From an uncultured Alphaproteobacteria bacterium (GTDB lineage: Bacteria; Pseudomonadota; Alphaproteobacteria; CAKMZR01), in the NCBI GenBank assembly GCA_929200455.1, contig CAKMZR010000111.1, forward strand, positions 1-5,660: DNA of 5,660 bases, read 5' to 3'. The notes below the pieces were generated by a model. The model did not search any database. It was not told the DNA's origin and saw only the letters and a program-made list of their open reading frames with translations. Every line of letters begins with the position of its first letter. The first letter of the stretch is position 1. A program made the position numbers and the translations under genes. Below, one piece after another: positions 1 through 5,623 of the stretch.

Positions 1-53
1 TGGTTTCGCATGACAAGCTTGCGGTGAGTCTCGTGAAACTTTACAAGAAGTGA
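1..53 (+). CDS. possible C-terminal end of an upstream gene (partial)
   Basis: From base 3 this frame is open and encodes a short tail ending in LVKLYKK before a TGA at 51-53. Eleven of its 16 sense codons end in G or T, in line with the + strand genes that follow. The TGA overlaps the ATG at 53 (TGATG), an arrangement typical of adjacent genes in one operon. Only 16 codons are visible, so the product cannot be identified. Another frame also reaches a stop at 25-27 and could equally be the true end, or the region could be non-coding. Low confidence. Confidence 0.3.
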   Translation, partial: VSHDKLAVSLVKLYKK

Positions 54-70
54 TGGTTTTTGAAGGCGTG

Positions 71-75
71 AGGGA
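71..75 (+). promoter_or_regulatory. ribosome binding site favouring the ATG at 83 for the ErpA-like gene
   Basis: AGGGA at 71-75 lies 7 nt upstream of the ATG at 83. The in-frame alternatives, GTG at 50 and ATG at 53, are preceded only by a weak AAGAAG that sits too close. This decides my choice of start, although ATG 53 remains possible through coupling to the upstream TGA. Confidence 0.5.
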
Positions 76-82
76 TAGGAAG

Positions 83-499
83 ATGCAGGATTGGCAAGAA
101 GGGGATTCGGATCCGTTTTCTTTGGTTGATTTTGCGGAAGAGAGGGCTGAGGACGAGGGTGAATTTATTTTGGAAGAGGGTTTGTTCTTGGAAGAAGGAG
201 CCCGAGATCGTTTGCGTGAGATCGTGGAGAAGAGGGGGAGTGATTGGATGTTGCGTGTGGTGATAGAGGGGGGCGGGTGTTCGGGTTATCGTGTATTGTT
301 TGAGCTTGATAATAAGAGGAGCGAGGAAGATATATTGTGTGGAGACGAGGGGGCGCGTGTGGTGATAGACAGGGCTTCGTTGCATTTTGTGAGGGGTTCG
401 AGGGTGAGGCACAATGAAGGATTTGGGGGTTCATTTTTTTTCTTGGACGTTCCACATGCGTCATCTGGCTGTGGTTGTGGGGAGTCTTTTTCGTTGTGA
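83..499 (+). CDS. erpA: A-type iron-sulfur carrier / cluster insertion protein (ErpA/IscA/HesB family)
   Basis: This is probably a cytosolic scaffold or carrier that receives an Fe-S cluster and delivers it to apoproteins. Numbered from the GTG at 50, the three ligand cysteines are C77 in the motif GGGCSGY and C141 and C143 in the C-terminal CGCG. The 63-residue gap between C77 and C141 is the same as in IscA. The family C-terminus (CGCG, one residue, SF) is kept as CGCGESF. The A-type domain covers roughly residues 43 to 149. Ahead of it is an acidic extension rich in E, D and G that is not part of the domain; starting at ATG 83 gives 138 residues, longer than the usual 105-120. The stretch before CGCG reads DVPHASSG where the family usually has an N-P pair. 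It is the first complete gene of the + operon. ErpA is the most likely assignment within the family, but IscA or SufA cannot be separated by eye. Confidence 0.85.
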   Translation: MQDWQEGDSDPFSLVDFAEERAEDEGEFILEEGLFLEEGARDRLREIVEKRGSDWMLRVVIEGGGCSGYRVLFELDNKRSEEDILCGDEGARVVIDRASLHFVRGSRVRHNEGFGGSFFFLDVPHASSGCGCGESFSL

Positions 500-503
500 G
501 GGA
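498..503 (+). promoter_or_regulatory. ribosome binding site of the membrane protease, overlapping the previous stop
   Basis: GAGGGA at 498-503 shares two bases with the TGA (497-499) of the ErpA-like gene and lies 10 nt before the ATG at 514. Placing the site on the stop codon suggests translation of the second gene is helped by ribosomes finishing the first. Confidence 0.55.
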
Positions 504-513
504 TTTTTGAGGT

Positions 514-1101
514 ATGGCGTCTTTGTTTTACCTTTTGGTTCTTCTTATGTTGGTGGGAGGCGGGTTGTTTTCGACGGTGGGTCGCGAGGGTTGGCGTCGT
601 AGTTTGGGTTTTTTGGTGGCGTGGTTAGGAATTTTTGTCCTTATTTTTGTGTTGTACAGCCTGCGTTATGATTTTAAGGAGTTGGCGGAGGGTGTGATAG
701 CGGAGTGGGATCCGACGCAAGCGGTGCGTAGGGGCGGGGGGGGTCCTGACGGTCATTTTAGTGTGCGAACGCGTGTGAACGGCGAGGAGGTGAAGATGCT
801 TGTGGACACGGGAGCATCGAAGGTGATTTTGACGCGTGATCATGCGAGGAGGGCGGGCTATGATCCGGACGAGATGATTTATACTGTACGCTTGAGTACG
901 GCAAACGGGGAGTCGTTTGCGGCAAGAGTTGTTCTTGACGAGGTGGATGTGGGAGGTATTCGTCTTCGGGATGTGACGGCGTATGTGAATGGAGGTGAGA
1001 TGGGCGATCATTCGTTATTGGGTATGAATTTTCTGGAACGTCTTGAGAGTTTTACGGTGAATGAACGCGGCTTGGAGCTGAGGGGTATGGCGGGGAGATA
1101 A
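514..1101 (+). CDS. membrane-anchored retropepsin-like aspartic protease (clan AA, TIGR02281-like)
   Basis: The 195-residue protein has two hydrophobic segments near the N-terminus (about residues 3-19 and 31-49) separated by a short Arg-rich loop, GREGWRRS. A linker follows, then a retropepsin-type domain (about 79-190). The active-site signature is LVDTGAS with the catalytic D98-T99-G100. The second hallmark is SLLGMNFL at 167-174, followed by a final strand, LESFTV. Clan AA enzymes of this type carry one aspartate per chain and act as dimers, so this one probably needs to dimerise. Known members of TIGR02281 are 180-230 residues with a poorly conserved membrane N-terminus, which fits well. 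With two helices and a basic loop between them, the catalytic domain could face either side of the membrane, and I cannot settle this. The substrate is unknown. It starts 14 nt after the ErpA-like gene, and its stop overlaps the next start by 1 nt, so all three are likely co-translated. Confidence 0.85.
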   Translation: MASLFYLLVLLMLVGGGLFSTVGREGWRRSLGFLVAWLGIFVLIFVLYSLRYDFKELAEGVIAEWDPTQAVRRGGGGPDGHFSVRTRVNGEEVKMLVDTGASKVILTRDHARRAGYDPDEMIYTVRLSTANGESFAARVVLDEVDVGGIRLRDVTAYVNGGEMGDHSLLGMNFLERLESFTVNERGLELRGMAGR

Positions 1102-1907
1102 TGAGGATTGTGACCTTTAATATTAATGGTGTGCGGGCCCGTGAGGAGGTTTTGCGGCGGTGGTTATCGGAGGGAGAGAGGGCGGACGTGATTTTGCTTC
1201 AGGAATTGAAGAGTGCGTCCCCTGAGGAGATATTGTGTCCTTTATTTGAGCCTTTTGGTTATGAGGTCTGTGCGAAGGGTGAGAAGGGTTTTAATGGTGT
1301 GGCGGTTCTTTCTCGTATCCCGATGAAGAGGCGTTGTGATGAGCTTGGGGAGGATGAGGATAAGTCGGCACGTTATCTTGAGGTGGAGTTGGAGGGAGGG
1401 GTTGTGGTGTCGAGTGTGTATGTTCCGAACGGCAATCCTGTGGAGGAGAAGCTGGGGCGGAAGTTGTCTTTTTTGTCTCGTCTTTATGATCGGATGAAAC
1501 TGTTGAGGGACGAGGAGCGTTTATGGTTGATGGGGGGGGATTATAATGTGTGTCCGTCACCGGCTTTGGATACGCATGACGAGCGAGCGTATGAGGGGGA
1601 TGCTCTATGCCATGAGGAGAGTCTGAGGGCGTACCGTAAATTGTTGTATTTGGGCGTTGTGGATGCGTGGCGTTCTTGTCATGGCGATGAGAGAGGTTAT
1701 ACATTTTGGGATTATCAGGGTGGTTCTTGGCAGAAAGACGAGGGGGTGAGGATAGATCATTTTTTTCTTTCGCCGTGGTTGGCGGACAAGCTTGAGTCTT
1801 GTGAGGTTGACACGACGCTTCGTTCTTGGTCGCGGCCGTCTGATCACACGCCGCTTGTGTGCAGTTTGTCTTTGTCTGGCAGGGCTTCGGCGATGACCAT
1901 GGCATGA
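1101..1907 (+). CDS. xth: exodeoxyribonuclease III / AP endonuclease (XthA, EEP superfamily)
   Basis: This enzyme cleaves DNA at abasic sites during base-excision repair and degrades duplex DNA 3' to 5'; it is cytosolic and Mg-dependent. At 268 residues it matches E. coli XthA. Motifs in order: FNINGVRAR (6-14) with metal/substrate Asn; LLQELK with E35 as metal ligand; GFNGVAVLS (63-71); YVPNGN (107-112); GGDYNV with D147 and N149; DAWR (188-191); YTFWDYQGG (200-208); RIDHFFLS (217-224); and the terminal SDHTP with catalytic D248 and H249. All catalytic positions appear intact. The ATG overlaps the TAA of the protease gene (TAATG, 1 nt), with GGGGAG at 1092-1097 as ribosome site. The last 19 codons continue past the family core and overlap acpS on the other strand. 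Confidence 0.96.
   Translation: MRIVTFNINGVRAREEVLRRWLSEGERADVILLQELKSASPEEILCPLFEPFGYEVCAKGEKGFNGVAVLSRIPMKRRCDELGEDEDKSARYLEVELEGGVVVSSVYVPNGNPVEEKLGRKLSFLSRLYDRMKLLRDEERLWLMGGDYNVCPSPALDTHDERAYEGDALCHEESLRAYRKLLYLGVVDAWRSCHGDERGYTFWDYQGGSWQKDEGVRIDHFFLSPWLADKLESCEVDTTLRSWSRPSDHTPLVCSLSLSGRASAMTMA
1844..1907. other. tail-to-tail overlap of xth (+) and acpS (-), 64 bp
   Basis: The two operons converge here with no intergenic space and no visible terminator hairpin. The acpS TGA (1844-1846 on the - strand) is complementary to the last base of the Xth D248 codon and the first two bases of the catalytic H249 codon. The overlap also carries the AcpS strand AMVIAEA, which fits the family core, so conserved sequence of both proteins is held in the same DNA. 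Confidence 0.9.
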
Positions 1908-2272
1908 GCGATATCGGCATCATCGGTGAGAGAGAGATGTATGAAGGGTGCGTGTTGTGGAGGTGTGATGGCGAGGAGTCGTTTGAGGGCTCCATTTTTG
2001 AGAGAGAGCAAGGGTTTTCCGAGTGGGTCTGAGGAGAGGGAAATATCTTTCATGAAGACTCCTTGACTGAGTCCTGTACCGAGGGCTTTTGTGCAAGCTT
2101 CTTTAGCGGCGAACATTTGTGCGAGTCGTCGAATTTTGTGTTGTGGAGCACGGTTGAGGATGAGTTGTTCTTGTTCTGAGCATATTTTTTTTTCGAGTTT
2201 ATTTCCGAAGCGGAGTAAAGATTTTTTGATTCTGGGTATATGGCAGAGGTCTGTACCGGTTCCTATGATCAT
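1844..2272 (-). CDS. acpS: holo-[acyl-carrier-protein] synthase (AcpS)
   Basis: AcpS transfers 4'-phosphopantetheine from CoA to the serine of apo-ACP, giving the holo-ACP needed for fatty-acid synthesis; it acts in the cytosol as a trimer. The 142-residue protein begins with the signature IGTGTDLCHIPRI, including the metal ligand D8. It continues with QMFAAKEACTKALGTG (52-67), in which E58 is the second Mg ligand and K57 is conserved, and ends with HLSLTDDADIAHAMVIAEA (112-130). The family is usually 118-135 residues; the extra tail, about 12 residues after AEA, lies opposite xth. An AGGA ribosome site at 2283-2286 is 10 nt before the start and overlaps the TAG of the DUF2062 gene. It is the last gene of the - operon. 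No lepB, rnc or era follows, although these commonly do in this class. Confidence 0.94.
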   Translation of the reverse strand: MIIGTGTDLCHIPRIKKSLLRFGNKLEKKICSEQEQLILNRAPQHKIRRLAQMFAAKEACTKALGTGLSQGVFMKDISLSSDPLGKPLLSLKNGALKRLLAITPPQHAPFIHLSLTDDADIAHAMVIAEALPDKDKLHTSGV

Positions 2273-2282
2273 GATGTATTGT

Positions 2283-2287
2283 TCCTA
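2283..2287 (-). promoter_or_regulatory. ribosome binding site of acpS built on the DUF2062 stop codon
   Basis: Read on the - strand, TAGGA joins the TAG stop of the DUF2062 gene (2287-2285) to an AGGA Shine-Dalgarno core, with 10 nt to the acpS ATG. This supports operon structure and fixes the start at 2272. Confidence 0.55.
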
Positions 2288-2827
2288 TTGTTTTGGAGTC
2301 AGGGTTTTGTGGGCGAGATTGAGTTGCCATTTTGTGAGGAGTCGTTTGAGGAGGAGGTAGCTGATGATCCAAGAGAAGGGGAAGAGGACGAATCCGCCGA
2401 CGAGCATGGGGAAGAAGATGGTGGAGAGGTTATTGAGGAGGATGTAGAGAGTGTCGAGGGTGGTTTCATTTCCTGTGAGGATGAGGTTATTGTTGTATCC
2501 GAGTATAGATTTTCCGATTTGGAATATCCAGAACCAGATGAAGGGCAGTGTGATGGGATTTCCGAAAAGAGTTCCGAGGGCTGACGCGAGGATGTGGAAG
2601 TTGAAGATGCGGGAAAGGATGATGGCAAGGGCGATATGGAGTCCGATGAGGGGAGTGAAGGAGCAAGCGATTCCGAAGGCGAATCCGCCTGCGATTCTGT
2701 GAGGCCCGCCCCGCATACGGATGAGTCTGAGTCGAACGAGGAAGAGCCACCGTTTCCAGCCGATTTGGGGCCAGAAGAAGTTACGGATTCTTTCGGATCG
2801 TGAGGGTTGTCGAAGTCGAGCGAACAT
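2285..2827 (-). CDS. DUF2062 family inner-membrane protein
   Basis: The 180-residue integral membrane protein has no known biochemical role. The family pattern is clear: a basic N-terminus (residues 1-40, many Arg); GPHRIAGGFAFGIACSFTPL (41-60), matching the family pattern of a P-x-x-I/L-A-x-G-x-A-x-G run followed by FTP; and then GTLFGNPITLPF (85-96), with the conserved N-P. Hydrophobic segments are at about 45-72, 76-107 and 134-163, the first being long and glycine-rich. It lies between spoT and acpS, 47 nt after spoT and 12 nt before acpS; a DUF2062 gene near relA/spoT and acpS is familiar in alphaproteobacteria. I see no Shine-Dalgarno before the ATG at 2827: the upstream bases are almost all C and A. 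The start is chosen as the first ATG ahead of the basic segment. Confidence 0.85.
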   Translation of the reverse strand: MFARLRQPSRSERIRNFFWPQIGWKRWLFLVRLRLIRMRGGPHRIAGGFAFGIACSFTPLIGLHIALAIILSRIFNFHILASALGTLFGNPITLPFIWFWIFQIGKSILGYNNNLILTGNETTLDTLYILLNNLSTIFFPMLVGGFVLFPFSWIISYLLLKRLLTKWQLNLAHKTLTPKQ

Positions 2828-2874
2828 GAGTTTATCGTGTGGGCGTGGGTGGGTGTGTGGATTGAGAGAAGGGG
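2828..2874 (-). other. C-rich, G-poor spacer between spoT and the DUF2062 gene
   Basis: Read in the direction of transcription, this 47-nt spacer has 25 C and only 2 G. It has no ribosome site and no hairpin that I can see. Unpaired C-rich, G-poor RNA is the kind of segment Rho loads on, so it might allow partial termination after spoT. The general C/A bias of this strand explains part of the composition, so this is only a suggestion. Confidence 0.3.
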
Positions 2875-5040
2875 TTAGGAACGGTTGACGGAATAGACGG
2901 CGTCGATATTCTCGATAAGTTTTATGATTTTGTCTAGGATTTTGCGGTGTGTGATTTGGATGGTGAAAGAGAGGTCTTGAGAGATTTCGTTATTATTTTT
3001 GAAGGAGATATCTATGATATTGATGTTGAGATTTTCGAGGACGGAGCAGCACGCGGCGAGTACGCCGACGGTATTTTTTATGGAGACGGAAAGTGAGACG
3101 GGGTAGGAGATTTTTTTTTGTGTTTTCCAGGAGTGTTTGAAGATGACGGGTGCGTGTGACTTAGAGAGGAGATGGCAGTGTTCGATATGGGCGATGATGC
3201 CGAATGAGGGGTGATGGAGTCCGATGATGGTATCTCCTGGAACGGGTTTGCATGAGGAGCATGGTATGATGGAGGCTTCGGGTTCCCATTGTTTTGTGGG
3301 TGCATCGGCATTGTATTTGTGGTTGAGGAAGACTTGTGTGTGGTGAACGACGATATGAGGATTGATTTTTTGTTCACCGACGAGGGAATAGATTTGGTCG
3401 AGGAGGAGTCCCATTTTTTGTGCGACATCTGGTAGAGTCTGTTGGAATTCTTTTTTTGAGATTCCGGCTTTTCTGATGGCTTCTTGGACGAGTTCTTGTC
3501 CGAGTATATTTTTATTTTCTCGTGTTCTTTGGTTGAGGTGTCGTCGTATATTGGCGAGAGCTTTTTGTGTGTGAGCGAATTGGAGCCAATTTGGCGAGGG
3601 GTGGATATTGTCGCTTGTGACGATGGAGACGACGTCGCCATGAGAGAGTGTGGTGGGGAGAGCGCGTGTGATTCCGTTGATTCGTGCACCGGAGCATTTG
3701 AATCCGAGGTCTGTATGTACGGCGAAGGCGAAATCGAGGACGGTTGCCCCGGTTTGCAGTGTGATAAGTTTTCCTTTTGGAGTGAAGACTTGGAGTTGTT
3801 CATTGCCGATGGCTCTTCTTGTGTTGTTGAAGAATTCTGCGGGGTTGGAGGCGGGAGCATTGAGGAGGTCGATAAGGATTTGCATGGGGTGATTGAGAGG
3901 ATTGAGTTCTTTTCCTTCTTTGTATCGCCAGTGAGCGGCGGGTCCGAAGTCATTGATTTCTTGCATACTGTGTGTACGAATTTGGACTTCTATGAGGTGT
4001 CCGAGAGGTCCGAAGATGCCGGAATGGAGGGATCGGTATCCATTTGGTTTGGGTACGGAGACGTAATCTTTGAAGCTTCCGGGTTTGTGTTGGTAGAGTG
4101 TATGGATGAGTCCGAGTATGGTGTAGCATTGGTTGGGGTTGTCGCATGTGATACGGAATCCCATGAGGTCGCTGATGTCTGAGATATCGCTGAGGTTATT
4201 GGCACGACATTTGAGCCAGATGGAGAAGTTTTCTTTGAGTCGTCCGACGACGGATATATTTTGCGGAGCGCCACTGCTGACGAGGTCTTCTTTGATTTCT
4301 GTGGCGATGCGGTTGATAAGGGAGGAGTCATTTCCTGTATATTCTCCGACCATTTGAGAGATGGAGAGGAATTGTTTGGGATATATTTCTTTGAAGGCGG
4401 CGCGAGCGAGTTGATTTTTCCAGTCTTCGATTCCCATTCGCATGGCGATGGGCACGTATATGTCGAGTGTTTCTCTGGCGATTCTTAAGCGTCGAGATTT
4501 TTTTTTGATTCCGTGCAGGGTTTGCATATTGTGAACGCGGTCTGCGAGTTTGATGATGAGGACTCTGGGGTCTTCGAGGGAAGCGATGAGGAGTTTACGG
4601 AAGCTTTCGAACTGTTGTTCTTCTTTTATGCGTTGTTGAGGATTTTGCAGGGAGGGAAGGGCGGCTTGCAGCCATTCGGACATTTTTTTTTCTGAGGCTT
4701 CAATTTTTGTGACGCCATTGACGAGGTCGGCGATGTGGCTTCCGAATGTTTTTTTAATGTATGAGAGGTCTGTGAGTGTATCTTCGACGAGGTCGTGAAG
4801 GAGTCCTGCGATGACGGTGGAGCTATCCATATTTTTTTCGACGAGGAGTCTTGCGACGTAGAGGGGGTGTTCGAAGAAGGGTTCGCCTGAATCTCGTTTT
4901 ACGTGGCTATGGCCTCGCACGGTGAGTTGGTAGGCTTTTTGGAAGAGGACGGGGTCAGCGTCGGGTTCGTAGGAGAGTATGTCTTGGAAGAGGAGTTGAG
5001 ATTCCCCGATGAAGGTTTTGCTGTCGACTTGTAGGGCCAT
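2875..5040 (-). CDS. spoT: bifunctional (p)ppGpp synthetase/hydrolase (RelA/SpoT homologue, Rsh)
   Basis: This 721-residue cytosolic enzyme makes and degrades the alarmone (p)ppGpp. The hydrolase (HD) domain, about 30-200, keeps FEHP (H58), LLHDLVEDT (H82, D83, E86, D87) and KLADRVHNMQTL (D167, N171). The synthetase domain, about 240-375, keeps GRLKENFSIW (R267, K269), DLMGFRI (D291), FKDYVSVPKPNGYRSLH (Y335, H339) and EVQIRT (E351, Q353). Both activities therefore look intact. A TGS domain follows at about 415-476, then a helical region, a zinc-finger-like segment at 594-622 and a C-terminal ACT domain at about 646-720. The zinc-finger-like segment has C597, H618 and C622, but where E. coli proteins have a Cys pair the sequence is CSSC. 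The frame is open for 110 more codons upstream, inside rpoZ. I start at 5040, because protein resembling the family begins there, 16 nt after the rpoZ stop; no clear ribosome site is visible. Confidence 0.95.
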   Translation of the reverse strand: MALQVDSKTFIGESQLLFQDILSYEPDADPVLFQKAYQLTVRGHSHVKRDSGEPFFEHPLYVARLLVEKNMDSSTVIAGLLHDLVEDTLTDLSYIKKTFGSHIADLVNGVTKIEASEKKMSEWLQAALPSLQNPQQRIKEEQQFESFRKLLIASLEDPRVLIIKLADRVHNMQTLHGIKKKSRRLRIARETLDIYVPIAMRMGIEDWKNQLARAAFKEIYPKQFLSISQMVGEYTGNDSSLINRIATEIKEDLVSSGAPQNISVVGRLKENFSIWLKCRANNLSDISDISDLMGFRITCDNPNQCYTILGLIHTLYQHKPGSFKDYVSVPKPNGYRSLHSGIFGPLGHLIEVQIRTHSMQEINDFGPAAHWRYKEGKELNPLNHPMQILIDLLNAPASNPAEFFNNTRRAIGNEQLQVFTPKGKLITLQTGATVLDFAFAVHTDLGFKCSGARINGITRALPTTLSHGDVVSIVTSDNIHPSPNWLQFAHTQKALANIRRHLNQRTRENKNILGQELVQEAIRKAGISKKEFQQTLPDVAQKMGLLLDQIYSLVGEQKINPHIVVHHTQVFLNHKYNADAPTKQWEPEASIIPCSSCKPVPGDTIIGLHHPSFGIIAHIEHCHLLSKSHAPVIFKHSWKTQKKISYPVSLSVSIKNTVGVLAACCSVLENLNINIIDISFKNNNEISQDLSFTIQITHRKILDKIIKLIENIDAVYSVNRS

Positions 5041-5056
5041 AAGGTTTTGGTTGCGT

Positions 5057-5461
5057 TTAGGCTTCTTCGGGTTCGTCAAGAGTTTCGTCTGTGAAATTGA
5101 CGAAGTGTTGTTCGCTTTGTTGTTCATTTTGATTTTTGTTATTTTGTTTTTCTGTGGTTTGGTTGTCGTTGTCTTGATTGGGGATATTGAATTTTTGAGC
5201 GGCGACATGTTCACTTTCGTGTATGCGTTCGCTTTGTAATTTTTTGGTGAGGGAGTCGAGGAGTTCTTGAGGTGTGACTTGGACCTGAGAGATTTCTCTG
5301 AGAGCGTGTACAGTTTTTTTCTCGGATCGGTCTTCGATGGAGGCATCGTGGCTGAGGGTGATTCCTTCAAGGAGTTGTCTTGCGCGGTGTGCGGAGAAGA
5401 GAACGAGGTCGAATCGGCTTTCTATTTTGTCTGTGCAATCATCGATGGTAACGCGTGCCAT
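5057..5461 (-). CDS. rpoZ: DNA-directed RNA polymerase subunit omega (RpoZ)
   Basis: Omega is a small subunit that binds the beta' chain and helps polymerase assembly. The N-terminal 70 residues are typical: MARVTIDDCTDKIESRFDL, then VLFSAHRARQLLEG (about 20-33) and VHALREIS (51-58). The extreme N-terminus MARVT, which in E. coli omega contributes to a ppGpp site on the polymerase, is kept. The protein has 134 residues. Its C-terminus is a low-complexity polar tail rich in Q, N, E and K (about 93-120), with an acidic end, DETLDEPEEA; variable acidic tails are common in this family in alphaproteobacteria. AAGGA lies 9 nt upstream of the ATG. It is the first gene of the operon with spoT following after 16 nt, so the alarmone enzyme and an alarmone-linked polymerase subunit are made together. 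Confidence 0.94.
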   Translation of the reverse strand: MARVTIDDCTDKIESRFDLVLFSAHRARQLLEGITLSHDASIEDRSEKKTVHALREISQVQVTPQELLDSLTKKLQSERIHESEHVAAQKFNIPNQDNDNQTTEKQNNKNQNEQQSEQHFVNFTDETLDEPEEA

Positions 5462-5470
5462 GTTAATCTA

Positions 5471-5475
5471 TCCTT
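5471..5475 (-). promoter_or_regulatory. ribosome binding site of rpoZ
   Basis: AAGGA read on the - strand, 9 nt before the ATG at 5461. It is the best Shine-Dalgarno in the leftward operon and contrasts with spoT and the DUF2062 gene, which have none that I can recognise. Confidence 0.6.
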
Positions 5476-5477
5476 AT

Positions 5478-5551
5478 GTTGAGAGTTGCGGGGGCAAGGA
5501 TTTTGCATATTCCCGAGGTAAGAGCTGGGGTTGAGAGATGGGGGTTGAGAG
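5478..5551 (+). repeat. three direct copies of GTTGAGAG
   Basis: Exact copies lie at 5478-5485, 5530-5537 and 5544-5551; the last two extend to GGTTGAGAG. They lie upstream of rpoZ, where regulator sites would be expected. The strand is rich in G, T and GA runs, so chance is a real alternative. Confidence 0.35.
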
Positions 5552-5623
5552 TTTAAGGGTCTGAGGTTACAAGTAAAAGAGTATTCTAGGTTATTTTTGA
5601 GGAAGGTTCTAGAGGTTTTGTGG

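Larger units (their letters stand above)
5462..5623. promoter_or_regulatory. upstream control region of rpoZ, with three GTTGAGAG repeats
   Basis: No recognisable gene lies in these 162 bases, and the leftward operon must be promoted from here or from beyond the window. The octamer GTTGAGAG occurs three times on the + strand, at 5478-5485, 5530-5537 and 5544-5551; the last two start 14 bases apart. On the - strand a TAGAAT at 5588-5583 resembles a -10 box but has no convincing -35 partner, so I do not assign a promoter. I see no tRNA, riboswitch or terminator hairpin. Confidence 0.35.

Noticed and set aside
1..11. ATG on the - strand at 11, possibly a divergent gene such as dgt
   Set aside because: Only three codons are in the window and no ribosome site is clear, so nothing supports it.
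19..47. Promoter-like TTGCGG, 17-nt gap, TACAAG ahead of the ErpA-like gene
   Set aside because: The spacing is good and it would suit the start at 83, but both hexamers match the consensus poorly and the stretch may be the coding end of an upstream gene.
1880..1960. Search for a terminator hairpin where the operons converge
   Set aside because: No G/C-rich stem followed by a T run was visible on either strand.
1291..1995. Open - strand frame of 234 codons opposite xth
   Set aside because: It is antisense to xth motifs and enriched in Pro/Thr/Ser/His, as expected from reading the C/A-rich complement. The strand skew lowers stop frequency in antisense frames.
2240..2584. Acidic Glu/Asp-rich + strand frame opposite the DUF2062 gene
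   Set aside because: It is the complement of a hydrophobic membrane protein coding region on a skewed strand; low complexity and no supporting signals.
3484..4182. Open + strand frame of 232 codons opposite spoT
   Set aside because: It is antisense to the conserved synthetase, TGS and downstream regions of spoT, and has no ribosome site or recognisable domain.
5041..5370. Upstream extension of spoT by 110 codons, all inside rpoZ in another frame
   Set aside because: The extra residues are a Lys/Asn/Ser/Thr-rich shadow of rpoZ. Family-like sequence starts after the ATG at 5040, just past the rpoZ stop.
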